A stretch of 64,000 nucleotides of DNA from Brassica napus (Eukaryota > Streptophyta > Magnoliopsida > Brassicales > Brassicaceae), in assembly GCF_020379485.1 (NCBI RefSeq), contig NC_063448.1:47935218-47999217 (forward strand), given 5' to 3'. This document shows, piece after piece, positions 37,440 to 49,137 of this stretch. The position numbers and the translations under genes were made by a program. How positions within the stretch are numbered: the first letter of the stretch is position 1; each line of letters opens with the position of its first letter. The notes under the pieces are model-generated. The model ran no database searches and was not told the origin of the DNA. It saw nothing but the letters and a program-made list of their open reading frames with translations.

Positions 37440-37862
37440 GCAAAGAATCAAATCTGTGACATTTGGAAATCGTCTGGGAAAAAAACCCATTAGGATACAA
37501 GCTTTTCTTATAAAGAATAGTAAATGCTTTATAACATTTAGGATTCTTGTCACGCAAGTTACGATCTACAACATTTGGAGACAGCGCAACTCTGCCCTTC
37601 ACCTCAACGGCTTCACCAACACTGAAGCCACTTTCAAGACCATAGACAGAGAAGTCCGTAACTCAATCTCAGCTCGAAGGCATAAGAAAACTTTCAGTTC
37701 ACTTATGTCATTATGGATTAGGTGACCAAACACACTAATCTTCCAATGTGTTCTCCTTGTTTTTATTCCTTTTTGCCAAGGAAGCACAATTTATAGGTTT
37801 GTAAACCTAAACTTTTCATTAATTTGATATTCACATTTTAGCAAAAAAAAAAAAAAAAAAAA
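37440..37862 (+). mobile_element. L1-type LINE, 5'-truncated 3' end
   Basis: The frame 37456-37725 ends in IYNIWRQRNSALHLNGF and IDREVRNSISARRHK ... SSLMSLWIR. This is the typical C-terminus after the zf-RVT segment of plant L1 reverse transcriptase proteins (IWxERNxRLH ... IxNRI). A stop codon, about 110 bp of 3' UTR and a 20-base poly-A (about 37843-37862) follow. It is truncated on the left, as most LINE copies are. No clear target duplication was found. Confidence 0.85.
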
Positions 37863-37898
37863 GTAAATGATCAACTAGTAAATGTATTTGCACTATTG

Positions 37899-37924
37899 AT
37901 ATATATATATATATATATATATAT
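37899..37924. repeat. (AT)13 microsatellite
   Basis: An uninterrupted AT dinucleotide run in AT-rich intergenic DNA, just right of the LINE poly-A tail. Confidence 0.9.
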
Positions 37925-38976
37925 GTCTTAGCTCTGATCAACTAGTGAGAGATAAATAATTTAGGGTTTGTCATATTTGAAAAATTAAATCTCGAAAAAC
38001 TACTAAAAGATCGATCTTAATCCTAAGTAACAAAAATAAACTACATATATATAATGCAAAGGGACAAGGTGGAAGAAAGAAGAAGGCCAAGAAGAATATC
38101 TAAAAGAGAGCACGAGGTCGCGACTTCTCTCGCACGCGGCGAGAAATAGAGGCGCCATTATATCCCATTTTTCTTGTTAATTAGATTCTTCTTGCTTTTT
38201 TCTAATTATTTATTTCTTCTTTTGGAAATTATTGGCAAAGAGTTAAATTCGTATTTCTTTCTCCCCATGTGTTTCTTTTGGTTATTGTGTCGTCTCATAT
38301 TTGTTTTTGAGTAATTTTTTTATTTACTTCGTACTTCACAAATATTTAATTTTTTGATTTATTTTTATTTGGAAAATATGAATATCCAGTTTCAAATATC
38401 AAAACTTTACAAATATTTAAGAATATCTATGAATATTTACGAATATCTCGCATACTTTATTCAATACAAGTAAATCTAAAAAAAATATACAAATTTGTTT
38501 TTTTTAATATCTTTTACATAATATAGAACAAACATAAAAATTATAGAACTTTATTTTCATAAATTTTAAAGATTAATTATTTTTATTAAGAAATTATTTT
38601 TATAAGAAAAGTTGTTGTTTTCTATAAACATTATATAGAATTTTCCTAATTTTATATATTATAAGTAATTTAATAAATAAAAATAATTATTCAATTATAG
38701 ATATACATATATGCATATAAAAGTAATAAAATATTTTTAATATAATTTAATAAAACGCACATTTAAATCTCTAATACTATAATGTTTAATTGACCAAAAA
38801 CTAAATAAAAGCACAATAAATTAAACACACAATCTCATATAGTTTATAAATGAAAACTAATCACATTGAAAAATACATACCAAGGTGAAAAACATATGAA
38901 TCCATAACATTATAAGTAGAAACAACTAAATCTATCGAATTTTCAGAAGTTAAAAATGATTAGGAAGAACAAATAG
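37925..38976. other. AT-rich DNA, probably Helitron body in its right half
   Basis: A GC-richer patch at 38100-38155 (GAGGTCGCGACTTCTCTCGC) stands out but carries no ORF. From about 38400 the sequence is A-rich and leads into the Helitron terminus at 38977. The left Helitron end was not resolved. Flanking phrases GAATATCTATGAATATTTACG and, beyond the element, GGATATCCATAATTTTTGAA belong to an older repeat. Confidence 0.4.
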
Positions 38977-39004
38977 CCGCGCGAGCGCGCGGATCAAAAG
39001 CTAA
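38977..39004 (+). mobile_element. Helitron 3' terminus
   Basis: A hairpin CCGCGCG-AG-CGCGCGG (38977-38992) is followed by ATCAAAAG and CTAA (39001-39004), then T. CTRR ends with a hairpin 8-12 bp before define Helitron 3' termini. The element inserted into an older repeat whose right end TAAAATGTCCAGCCCTA (39179-39195) looks like a hAT terminus. Confidence 0.8.
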
Positions 39005-39195
39005 TATGTATTAAAGTCAAAGCGGACCGGATATTTGTCTCTAAATTTTTTTGTATTGTGTTTTGCTTCGTTTTTAACGGATATTGATTTTTAGTGTTTG
39101 TTTTGCTCGAAGACTTATGGATATCCATAATTTTTGAATCGAATCGAAACTAATAAAAAATCGAATCAAATTTAACGCATAAAATGTCCAGCCCT

Positions 39196-39925
39196 ATGAT
39201 TGACTGTAAAATCAACTGTTAATTTTTATTTTCTTTTATAGCTTGGTGAATTTATTTATTTTTATGTAATTTCTTTTTGTTAGAAGAACTTTCAAACAAG
39301 AAAAATTTCGCTAAATTTTACGTATTCTCTGTTAAAATAAACAGTTACTAAAGTCATCTATATCAAAAATTTGAACTCTCGTCACAGTATTACTATTTTT
39401 CCTTGAATTGAATGTTAAATTTCTTAGATTCAAAGCTTTTTTGTTTACATCAATCAACTTATTTTGCAGTGTAAAAGAATAAAAGATTATCCTAATATCT
39501 ACGTTGTGTTGATATTTCTTGTGATGAACCAGAACCCCAAACCATCCTCATAGCTTTTGTCTCCTATTCTTTGAATTATAGTGTTACTATTTATACTAAA
39601 AAAATTTAGTTGAGAAACTTCCAATTTGTACGTCCTAATGTAGAGAACTCTGATTCTCCATTAAGATTAAATCAGTTGTTAGTTGTTACTTCACCTTCGA
39701 TTAGACTCATGGTTGTGGAGATATGCAGACAATATAAAATTCACAATTTGGTTACAGTTTAACACATTGCGTTTCCTAATTGTTTAGTGGCTTTAATCTT
39801 TTTCAGGTTGAAACAGGTACATTTATTCTCCATCATGCTCAAAAATATCATATGAAGAAAATCATCAGTATCTTTTTTTTGTAACTGTTTTTTTCTTCAT
39901 ATATCAAAATAATAGACATTCGAAT
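39196..39925. other. Intergenic, nothing recognised
   Basis: AT-rich sequence with no coding frame, paired termini or structured repeat that I could identify. Confidence 0.4.
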
Positions 39926-40117
39926 CACTGGCGTCTGGCGGAGCTAGCTTTATAGGGGGGGGGGGGGGGTCATTTGACCTCCATGAGTTTACAAAAAAAA
40001 TAAAAATTACTTGAATAAATCTGGTGAAGTGCTATATAATTAGATCAATTTGTCCAGTACAATTTATAGTCGGAATCAAATTGACCCCGGTGAAAGATGC
40101 GGCTGGTTCCGCCACTG
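39926..40117. mobile_element. hAT-like MITE with poly-G tract
   Basis: The left end CACTGGCG...GGCGGAGCTAGC mirrors the right end GGCTGGTTCCGCCACTG. Flanks are ATTCGAAT (39918-39925) and ATTTCGAAT (40118-40126), an 8-bp duplication with a one-base change. CAGTGGCGGA ends with 8-bp duplications are known for plant hAT MITEs. A run of 15 G lies at 39955-39969. Confidence 0.65.
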
Positions 40118-40126
40118 ATTTCGAAT

Positions 40127-41042
40127 ATATCAAGTAACTGTTACAATGCGTACTTCTCAAAGAAAACAAATTATGAGAAAAAAACATAATTGCCCTCTGC
40201 GTTGGCAAATGGCAATGCATATACAGTTTATGTGTGCTTCCTGTCCTGGAGCAAATCTATGGTGTTGATCCTATCTCGAAACTACGTGCACTACAAAAAT
40301 TGTTGATATTGCTTAACCTACTAACTGAATTACATTTATTAATTCAAAATTCATTGATAGTGGGTAGGAAATTACTCTGCAAATACCTCCATTTTTCCAA
40401 TGTAGACATTCTAAAAGCAAGAGTAGTTGAAATGAAAGTTTCTTTTTGGTAAAAGCTCAAGTCACTTACTCTATAGGTTATCGATTAAATAAGTTATTTT
40501 TTTCTAAAGTAAATTGAATATAACACATACTACTATATCACTATTTTTTAGAGTATCGCCTCCAGCGTTAAATTATTTTCTTTACGTAATTGACATTTTT
40601 CAAAAAAAAAAAAAACGATGTTGAATCAAATTTAACTGCACAAGTTTTATAGCATCATGGGTGATGAATTTTATTTTAGGAGATGATTTGAATATATTTA
40701 TCCAAACAGTGCTTTCAGATATGACTAAATGCGGTATACTACGTAGCATATGAAAATTTTCATCATACGGTTGGCCGATGTTGACTTATAAAATGATGGC
40801 AACGGAGACAAAGTCCCCATAATACATAAATAAACATGCATGCCTAAAATTATGCTTTCTATATATACACGATTATCTTACAGACGTTATACATATTAAA
40901 TTATATTCATTATTAATACAGAAAAATATATACATCTTTGGACTATTGGCCCGCGCATGGTGAAACAAGGATGCACAAGATAATAAATAACATCGTGGAA
41001 TGAGCAGAAAGATTATAATTAGTTTTGGAACAATTAGAATTG
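40127..41042. other. Intergenic left of the Copia element
   Basis: AT-rich. A 72-codon frame at 40234-40452 has biased Leu-rich composition and no recognisable motif. No gene is called. Confidence 0.4.
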
Positions 41043-41047
41043 ATGTT

Positions 41048-41212
41048 TATCACAACTATGGAGCTGATCTTGAATGAGAGAGAAACAGAGAGGAAAAAGA
41101 GTGTAACAAATTCTGATAATTTCTCATTAATCGTAAAAGTATCTACAAAAGTGTTTATATATTATACGTTAAATACGGAAACCTATACAAAAGTGTATCT
41201 TTATACGTAATA
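41048..41212 (-). repeat. 3' LTR of the Copia element
   Basis: It has the same 165-bp length as the right LTR and shares its whole sequence order, ending in TTTATACGTAATA next to the polypurine tract. The inner end has mutated from GTGATA to GTAATA. Confidence 0.93.
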
Positions 41213-44200
41213 CACCCCCTCAAGCCTCAATCTGGATCTAAAAGTGGAGAAAAACACCATTGGAGGTCTTCAAAGACGTAGGAGAAAGATAGAGGCTTGA
41301 GATAGACATCTTCGACAAGAGATAGTGAAACAGAGCAGAAGCCAAAGGTTTAGTGTGAAAATGTCAGCGTGTTGATTCTGAGTATCAACATGAAAGGTTT
41401 TCAGAAAACCACTCTTCAACTGATCACGAACGACATGACAATCATTTTCTACATGTTTTGTTCGTTCATGGAAGATGGGATTAGAAGCAATGTGAAGAGC
41501 GGATTTGCTGTCGTAATAGAGCTTAGCAGGAGCAGTAGGCGTGATAAGGAAGGCACAAAGCAGCTGATCCAACCACAACAGCTCACACGTTGTATCAGCC
41601 ATCAAACGATATTCAGCCTCAGCACTACTTCTACTAACCACACGTTGTTTCTTGGACTTCCAGTGGATCAAGCTGGTATCCAAATAAACGCAGTATCCGA
41701 AACAGAATGACGAGAGTCAGGACAAACCAGTCAGCATCTGAAAAAGCGTTGAGGCAAAGATCTGTAGAGACAGAGTAAAAGAGGCCCTGACCAGGATTGG
41801 ACTTCAAGTAACGGACTATGCGATGCGCATCCTGGAGATGAAGATCAGTTGGGTTGGCAAGAAACTGACTCAGCTTGTGGACGGCGAAAGTAATATCACG
41901 ACGAGTGATAGTGAGATAAAGTAACCGACCAATAAGCTCTCTGTAAGGCGTAGCTGAAGGATAAGGAACTCCCGTTTCAGAACTCAAAGTCACTGTGGGA
42001 TCATTGGAACAGCACTAGGTTTGCAAGCTCTCGTGTCTTCCAAAATTCCAATAGCATACTTGCGTTGACAAACAAAGATTCATGTCTTGCTCCGAACAAT
42101 CTCAAGACCAAGGAAATATTTGAAAGGACCAAGGTCTTTAATGGTGAATTCTTTATGTACTCGTGATCGCAATGTCGTCCACATAAACGAGTAAAGCAAT
42201 GAAAGATTGTCCCACCATCTTGACAAAGAGAGTATTATTAGAATCAGACTGAGTGAAACCATCAGCAAGAAGAACAGAAGATAAACGGTAATACCATTGT
42301 CGTGAACCCTGTTTCAAACCATAGAGGGACTTATGTAAACAAAGCACCGGATTCTCTGTTAAGACAATACGAGGAGGGGGAGTGTAGCCAAGAGGAAGAG
42401 CCATATAGATCTCCTCATCAAGATCACCATGAAGAAAAGCATTTGAGACATCAAGTTGAGATAGAATCCAGCCTTGACGAGCAGCAAGAGCAAGCATAAG
42501 TTTGACCGAAGGCATTTTAGCAACTGGTGAGAAAGTATTTATGTAGTCAATTCCCTCTTACTGAGTATAACCCTTGCCTACAATACGAGATTTCCGTCTA
42601 TCAAGCGTGCCATCCGCATTATACTTCAATTTATACACTAATTTACAACCAATGGCATGTTTCCCGGGAGGCAAAGAAGTTAAAGACCAAGTACCTTTTG
42701 TCCTCATGAGCAACAAACTCCTCATTCATGGAAGGTTTCCAAACATCGGAATTAATGGCTTGTGCAAAAGATCTTGGTTCCATCTCAGTGGTAATGGATA
42801 GAGTGAAATTTTGATAAGAAGCACTGAAACCAATGTAAGAAAGAACAGAAGAAAGAGGATAAAAATTTGAAGAACGAAGAGGTTGTGGTATTTGGTGAAT
42901 AAAAGAACAATGATACTCATATAAGTAGCTAGGAACTTTAGTCTGATGCCTAGGCCTATCCAAGTTTACCAAATCTAAACCAGTTGAAACATTGACAGTT
43001 GTATGTGGAAGTGAGGAAGAAGATGTAGGTATAGTAGATGTTAAAGATGGTAATGAGGAACTAGAATGCAAGGAAGAATCAACATCAACAGACAACTCAG
43101 AGATGGGTAAAGGAAGAATAGTATTTGAAAACAAATCATCACTAGAAGCAGGAAACATAGAAGGATCTTTGAAAGGGAAAACAGTTTAGGAAATATCAAG
43201 TTTCTGGTGACAGAGATGACAATTGTTTCAAGATCTAAGACCTTATATCCCTTATATCCATGGATAACCAAGAAAGACAGATGGTTTAGCACGAAGAGAG
43301 AACTTAGTTACAAATTTTGGATATGTGGACACATAGCATAAGCAGCCAAATACACACAACGAATTATAGTCACGAGGTTTCTTTAACAATTTTTCATAAG
43401 GGGAAACATTGCTTAATAAGGGAGAAGGTAAACGATTAATCAGATGAATTGCGGTTTGCACTCAATCACCCCAAAAAGAAACATGAACATTTGATTGGAA
43501 AAATAAAGCTTGAGTAATGTTCAAGAGATGTTGATGCTTGCGTTCCACGACAGAGTTTTGTTGAGGAGTATCAACATAAGAAAAATAGTGAAGCATACCA
43601 GTTTTAGAAACAATATCTGGAAATTTCAGTTCAGGAGCGTTATCAGATCGTATGGCTTTGATATGTGAATTATACTGAGTTTTAACGAGTTGTATGATTG
43701 AAGGAAACACCACTTGAACAGAACTCTTTGTTTTTAATAAGTAAATCCAAGTAACACGAGTTGCATCATCTACTATAGTGAGAAAATAACAAAATCCTTC
43801 AATAGTTTCAGTAGAAAATGAACCCCAAACATCCAAATGAACAAGATCAAAAGCATTGGAACAAAGATTGTTATTAGAAATATATGGTAAACGTCTTTGT
43901 TAAGCAAGTGGACAAACAAGACAATGTGATGAAGAACCAATTTTAGGTAAAGAAATAGATGAAGACATGTTTTGTAACTTGGCTAAAGACGGATGTCCAA
44001 GACGGTGATGCCAAAGGTCTCCATCAGCAACCACGGATCCACGGAAAGACATAGATGAAGAAGAACACATATCATCTTGTGTGAAAACATACAGGTTGTG
44101 AAAGACGCTACACTTCCCAATCGTCAAGCCCAGAGAATGGTCTTGAATAATGCAATAGCCAGGAAAAAAATGAGCAGAACAAAGACTAGATGCAAGCATA

Positions 44201-45911
44201 GAACTAACACTACTCAAACTAAATTTGAATGAGGAAATATGTAAAACGTGATGCAAAGACATCTTAGGTGTAAGTTTCACAATGCCTATATGCATTATAG
44301 GAACTGTGGTACCATTGGGTAAGGTAACTGTCAAGTTTTCAACTGCTTTAAACTTAGTAAACAAAGACAAACTAGAGCACACATGACTTGTGGCACCGCT
44401 ATCTACTATCCAAGCATCAGAAGGAATCAAAGTTGAAAGAGATGAAAGACAATGGTCTTTGCAAGTGAGATTTTGGTTGGTGAAACGAAGGTTTGATGAT
44501 GGAAATGAGATGGTACCTGCAGTCGCATTGCAAGCCATTACACCGTGTTCAGTGATGGAAGGAGAGGAATGAGAAGTCGAAGCCTATTGGACATTGGCAT
44601 GGACATGTAACTAAGAGGTCAGGCTATGAACTTGCTCAACAGAGAACGAACTGAGATCAAGACTCGAACGAGGAAGAGCAGAATACGTTGTGTGAGATCC
44701 CATATGCATATTTGGACTCACAAGAGCGTCATTAGCAACATGAGCAATAGCATTCTCCTTGTTGTAATTGTGAGGAGAGGTCTTCGATTGTTGACCTGTA
44801 GAGCGTTGAGCAATATTGTTGGGTTTAGGAACATAGGAACCTTTGGAGCCTAATTGATTACCCTTATATCCTTCATAGCCAGGAGGGTAGCCATGTAGTT
44901 TGAAACATTTGTTAACAACATGTCCCACCATGCCACAATGAGTGCAAACTGGGTGAGGACGAGGCTTGTAGTTACCATAGGCAGCAAAGTGGTCATTCAC
45001 AGGAGCTTGAGATGATCCTGAAGCTTGAAATGCGTTAGTGACCGGCTTCAGAACACGTTGACGCTCATCTTGACACACCATGCTAAACACTTCTTCAATA
45101 GAGGGAAGAGGTTTGAGCATCAGAACCTAACGCTTAGTAGCTTCATACGCCTCATTAAGCCCCATCAGAAACTTCATAACACGACTACGATCCATCATAG
45201 TCTTCCAATTCTTAGCAGCATCACACTCACACTTTCCACAAGTGCAAACGGGAAGCTCCACAAAATTCACATAAGTTTCCCAGAGAGTAACCAACTCAGT
45301 GTAATAGGTACTGACATCACGAGCACCTTGATTCACCAAGCATAGACTCTGCTCAATTTCAAAGATTCTAGCAAGATCATCATGTTTGAAACGATTCATC
45401 AAACTATTTCAGATGTCAGCCGCAGTAGACATGTAAAGCAAGCTAGCACTAATCGTTTTGCTAACCGAGTTAAGCAACCAAGTCGCGACCATATCATTGC
45501 AACGAGACCAAGATCCATAAGTAGGATCAGATTCAAGAGGTTTTGAGATTGTACCATTGATGAATCCCAGCTTATTGCGAACGTTGAGAGCGAGACGAAC
45601 CGAGCGCTTCCAGGAGTGAAAATCAGCACCACTGGTGAGCCGATCGGAAGCAAGAACGAGTCCAGCGTGATCGTTGTGATGAAGATAGAATGGATTCTTA
45701 TACAGATCCAGAGAAGAGTGGGAACGAGGAGCGGCAGAATGAGTCGACATCGCAAACGATCGAAATCAAAAACGGAAAAAGGCGAAAACGACGAACAAGA
45801 TGGTTTCGATCGATTGAACGAGAAATTGAAGCAGGGAAAAGAAGAGATGGCGAACGATCTGAGAACGAGAGATGCTCATGAAGAATCAAGTGATGTTGAT
45901 CTCTGATACCA

Positions 45912-46076
45912 TATCACAGCTACGGAGCTGATCTTGAATGATAGAGAAACATAGAGGAAAGATAGTGTAACAAACTCTGATAATTTCTCATTAACCGTAC
46001 AAATATGTACAAAGGTGTTTATATACTATACGTTAAATACGGAAACCTATACAAAAGTGTATCTTTATACGTGATA
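45912..46076 (-). repeat. 5' LTR of the Copia element
   Basis: It abuts the tRNA-Met primer site without a gap and is followed by the ATGTT duplication. The ends TATCAC/GTGATA form a 6-bp inverted repeat. Confidence 0.93.
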
Positions 46077-46081
46077 ATGTT

Positions 46082-48927
46082 ACTCTGTGGATATGATAAT
46101 GTGAGTTTCTCTACCATGATTTCAGTTATGTACTTATAATAGACGTATTAAATGATAACACTATTTGATTATTAACTTCAGTGACTAACCAAACTATTTG
46201 GTTATATACGGTACGGAATCTTCCCACTATAACAAAAAACTAGAATCTATGAAACAATAACATATATACATATATTGAATGAAGATTCTGAATAACTACT
46301 AGTATATGACAAGCATTCCACGACAGAAAATGAGATAACCCGCATGCCACACATATTTTACATTATTTTATAACCACGTTCTTTATAGATCAACAGCTGA
46401 CAACAAATATTAAAAGGTGACGAGATACATTTGCTGCGACTGTACTACACAGTCTACACAACTACTCCAACCACACCGAACGCATTAGATTCGTCAGCTA
46501 GTTGGCGTCCACCCTTTGCACATCCCACTTTTGGTAGACTTTAAACTGAAAAGCAAGATCATGAACAAATGCGAAGATAACTTGAACTTCAATAGTCCGT
46601 TGATATATCCAACGGTAGATAGCTCTTTTGTAAAAATATGGAATGTCCAAGTTTTTAGTTTTGATTGGTTATTATCATTTTTATTTTCAAAAATTTGTAA
46701 GTGGAAAGGTACATTCTTTGGAATATACCAGTTTCATTCCCTTTCGACCTTTCTTCCCTTAATCATTTCGATCTTAACTTTGACTTAATTTTTTTAGTTC
46801 ACTAGTTTTGACCTGGTTTACTTTCTCCCCTTTCGACGGCCAATGTAATGTCCCACTAAAAGAAAACATACATTAGACATCATTATTGTCAGACTTTTCT
46901 AATAAAAAAATATAATCTCGATGGGTTTTGTTTAGCAAATCTGCATTAATATGACGAGCTAGAATGGGACAACAAGCATCTAAACAACTAATCTCTTTTG
47001 GCAGTTGATGTGTGACACGTCGAGTTTATGTATACAACAAGTAGAAGTGAAAAGAAAAAATTGATGTGCAACAAGTAATGCAAGTATGTATTCATCAAGT
47101 CTAATCATGATATATTCTTCGACACAAGTAATTTTATAAATTACAATTTCAGATAATTCAAATGGGTTAATCCTGTTGATAGGTATTTCTAAGATTCAAC
47201 ATAAATTCAAAATTTGCGCTATTTGTTTGCCAAATTTTTAACCACTAGTTCTAGCATTAGGTCTATAATAATATATTACCAAAAACATTTTATGGGATGC
47301 CAGTTCAAAACAATTTCCAATAGAATGACCATATTACAATATATAATATATACAAATATTTCTTCTGAAATGCCAGATATAACCATTGTCAATTGATATC
47401 TGTTTGATAGATATGCTAACTTCCGATGATATATTTGCAAGTTCATGTATTAGGTTAATTTTTTTTTTGGTCAAGTATTAGGTTAATTACAGAAATATAT
47501 ATGATGGGTTATCTTAAACCAAGTGAACTTGTTGTTTCTAAATCTTGGTAGGAATCATGAAGGTTTATTCTCATTTCCAACAACCAGTTTCAAAATATTT
47601 TAAAGCTTCTAATGACATTCTGTCATCTTTTCCGTCAATTTGTATGTCCTTCTACATTGTCTAAAAGAACTTGGTAGGGATCACGAAGGTTTATTCTCAC
47701 TTAGAAGTTAGAACACGCCTTTTCGTTTTCTTAAAGCTTCTAATGACATCTTTGTCTCACTTCGTTTGGTCTTAGACTTGATTATCTATGATTAAATTAG
47801 GGTAATATGCCCATTATAATTCCATTTCAATAATAAATTATCATAAAAAAAAGATAGCTACAAAGAGTATGAAAAGGTTAAGGAATCGATAGAGTAATGA
47901 TGGTATAAACACGAAAACGATATAACCGGCAGAAAGCGCCTATTTCTATCGGTTTCTTTTGTTTAACTTGTAAGAGTGAATGAGTGGTACTTATTTAATT
48001 ACTAAATTTGCACAAAGTTAAAGTTCATTTGTATTTTTATATATTAGTTTTCAATATGTCCAATCTAACTTGTATTTTTGTTGAATATTGATTGATTCCG
48101 GTATATTTTTTTGGTGCAATATTAGTTTTCAATATTTTTGTTGAATATCGATTGATTCCGGTATATCCTAGTTAGTAAGGGATATTTCATGTATATATAT
48201 TGGTCATATTTTACATCGTTATTATTTTGTAACTTAGTTATAATTAGTGATTTATCAGCAAATTTAGTGTTCTTTTTGCAGTATATGAAAACACGATGGT
48301 CTCATACTACCATCATCACCATTCATCTCTTCTGAATAGCGAATCGTATCACCAAATGCCTCCTCTATGAAGAGCATTTTTCATTCCGATCTACTGTGAA
48401 GGAGTCTATCTATTTTCATAACTGATTTGTTATTTTGTGGAACGGCCTATTCGATGCCTATTAGTATTAACGAATTCCGTTTTGACAATATTTTGAGGTG
48501 TGAATTGGGTGTTTAACATCATACTTCAAAATAACCAAATCTCAAATTTTTGGCATTGTTGTGAACCTTGTTTCGATGTATTCGATTTTTTCTCTTAATT
48601 CACTGTTTTTATTTATTTTAGAAATCTATTTACATTTATTTTTTATGTTTGAAGAAATAATAAAAGTTACGTTTCAAAAAAAAAAATGAAAACGTGGTAG
48701 ACATCTTCATGAACACTTTAGAATAAGCGATTTTATATGTATCATATGGCACCGATACATATAACTGTTAATTTATCATTAATAAAGTGAAAGCTTTTTT
48801 AGCAGGCTTCTTAAAGATCGGGCCTAAAGTGTTCGATTAATAGTCTGTAGCTTTGGGCTAACAAATAGGTTTTTGTTTGTATTGGCCTACTTTGCAAGCT
48901 GGAAACAGAAGTAAATATGAAACGTAA
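46082..48927. other. Long intergenic stretch, no gene called
   Basis: It is AT-rich. About 75 bp around 48050-48170 is doubled (TTGTTGAATATTGATTGATT then CCGGTATAT). At 48281-48371 an acceptor-like TTTTTGCAG is followed by a 25-codon frame (MVSYYHHHHSSLLNSES, then YHQMPPL and stop), possibly an orphan last exon. The frame at 46516-46788 shows no recognisable protein features. Confidence 0.4.
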
Positions 48928-49134
48928 GAGCATGATTAAACCGGGGTTATTAGGAAGGAGTTCTTATCGGAAGTTAAGAAACTGTTTCTTAACTTTTAAC
49001 TAAAAGAACTAAGAACCGGTTCTTAAATAAAGACTTTAAGAACCGGTTCTTAGCTTTTTTAGTTAAAATTTAAGAAATCGTTTCTTAACTTCCGCTAAGA
49101 ACCTCATTCTAAGAATCCCGGGTTAATCATGATC
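48928..49134. mobile_element. PIF/Harbinger-type fold-back MITE
   Basis: The left end GAGCATGATTAA mirrors the right end TTAATCATGATC, flanked by TAA on both sides (48925-48927 and 49135-49137), the usual 3-bp Harbinger duplication. Almost the whole 207 bp is a palindrome: GGAGTTCTTATCGGAAGTTA, then AAGAACCGGTTCTTA twice near the centre, then the inverse. It encodes nothing. Confidence 0.85.
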
Positions 49135-49137
49135 TAA

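Larger units (their letters stand above)
41048..46076 (-). mobile_element. Full-length Copia retrotransposon with TATCAC...GTGATA LTRs, dead
   Basis: Two 165-bp LTRs (41048-41212 and 45912-46076) bound the element, with target duplication ATGTT (41043-41047 and 46077-46081). The LTRs begin TATCAC and end GTGATA (GTAATA once) rather than TG...CA. On the coding strand the primer site TGGTATCAGAG (45901-45911, initiator tRNA-Met) directly follows the 5' LTR. A polypurine tract precedes the 3' LTR (41213-41228). In order: gag (45750 downward), CCHC knuckle CTHCGMVGHVVNKC, protease DSGATSH (about 44400), HRLGHPSL, integrase (43462-43836), reverse transcriptase with YVDD (about 42170) and RNase H (41270-41683). 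That is Ty1/copia order. Many stops interrupt it, for example at about 45409, 45120, 43900 and 43460. The LTRs differ at about 14 of 165 positions. Confidence 0.95.

Noticed and set aside
40234..40452. 72-codon Leu-rich ORF
   Set aside because: No start context, homology or codon signal; expected by chance in 64 kb of AT-rich DNA.
41369..41710. Plus-strand ORF of 113 codons
   Set aside because: Antisense of Copia RNase H; other plus-strand ORFs between 41300 and 45900 are likewise shadows of the minus-strand element.
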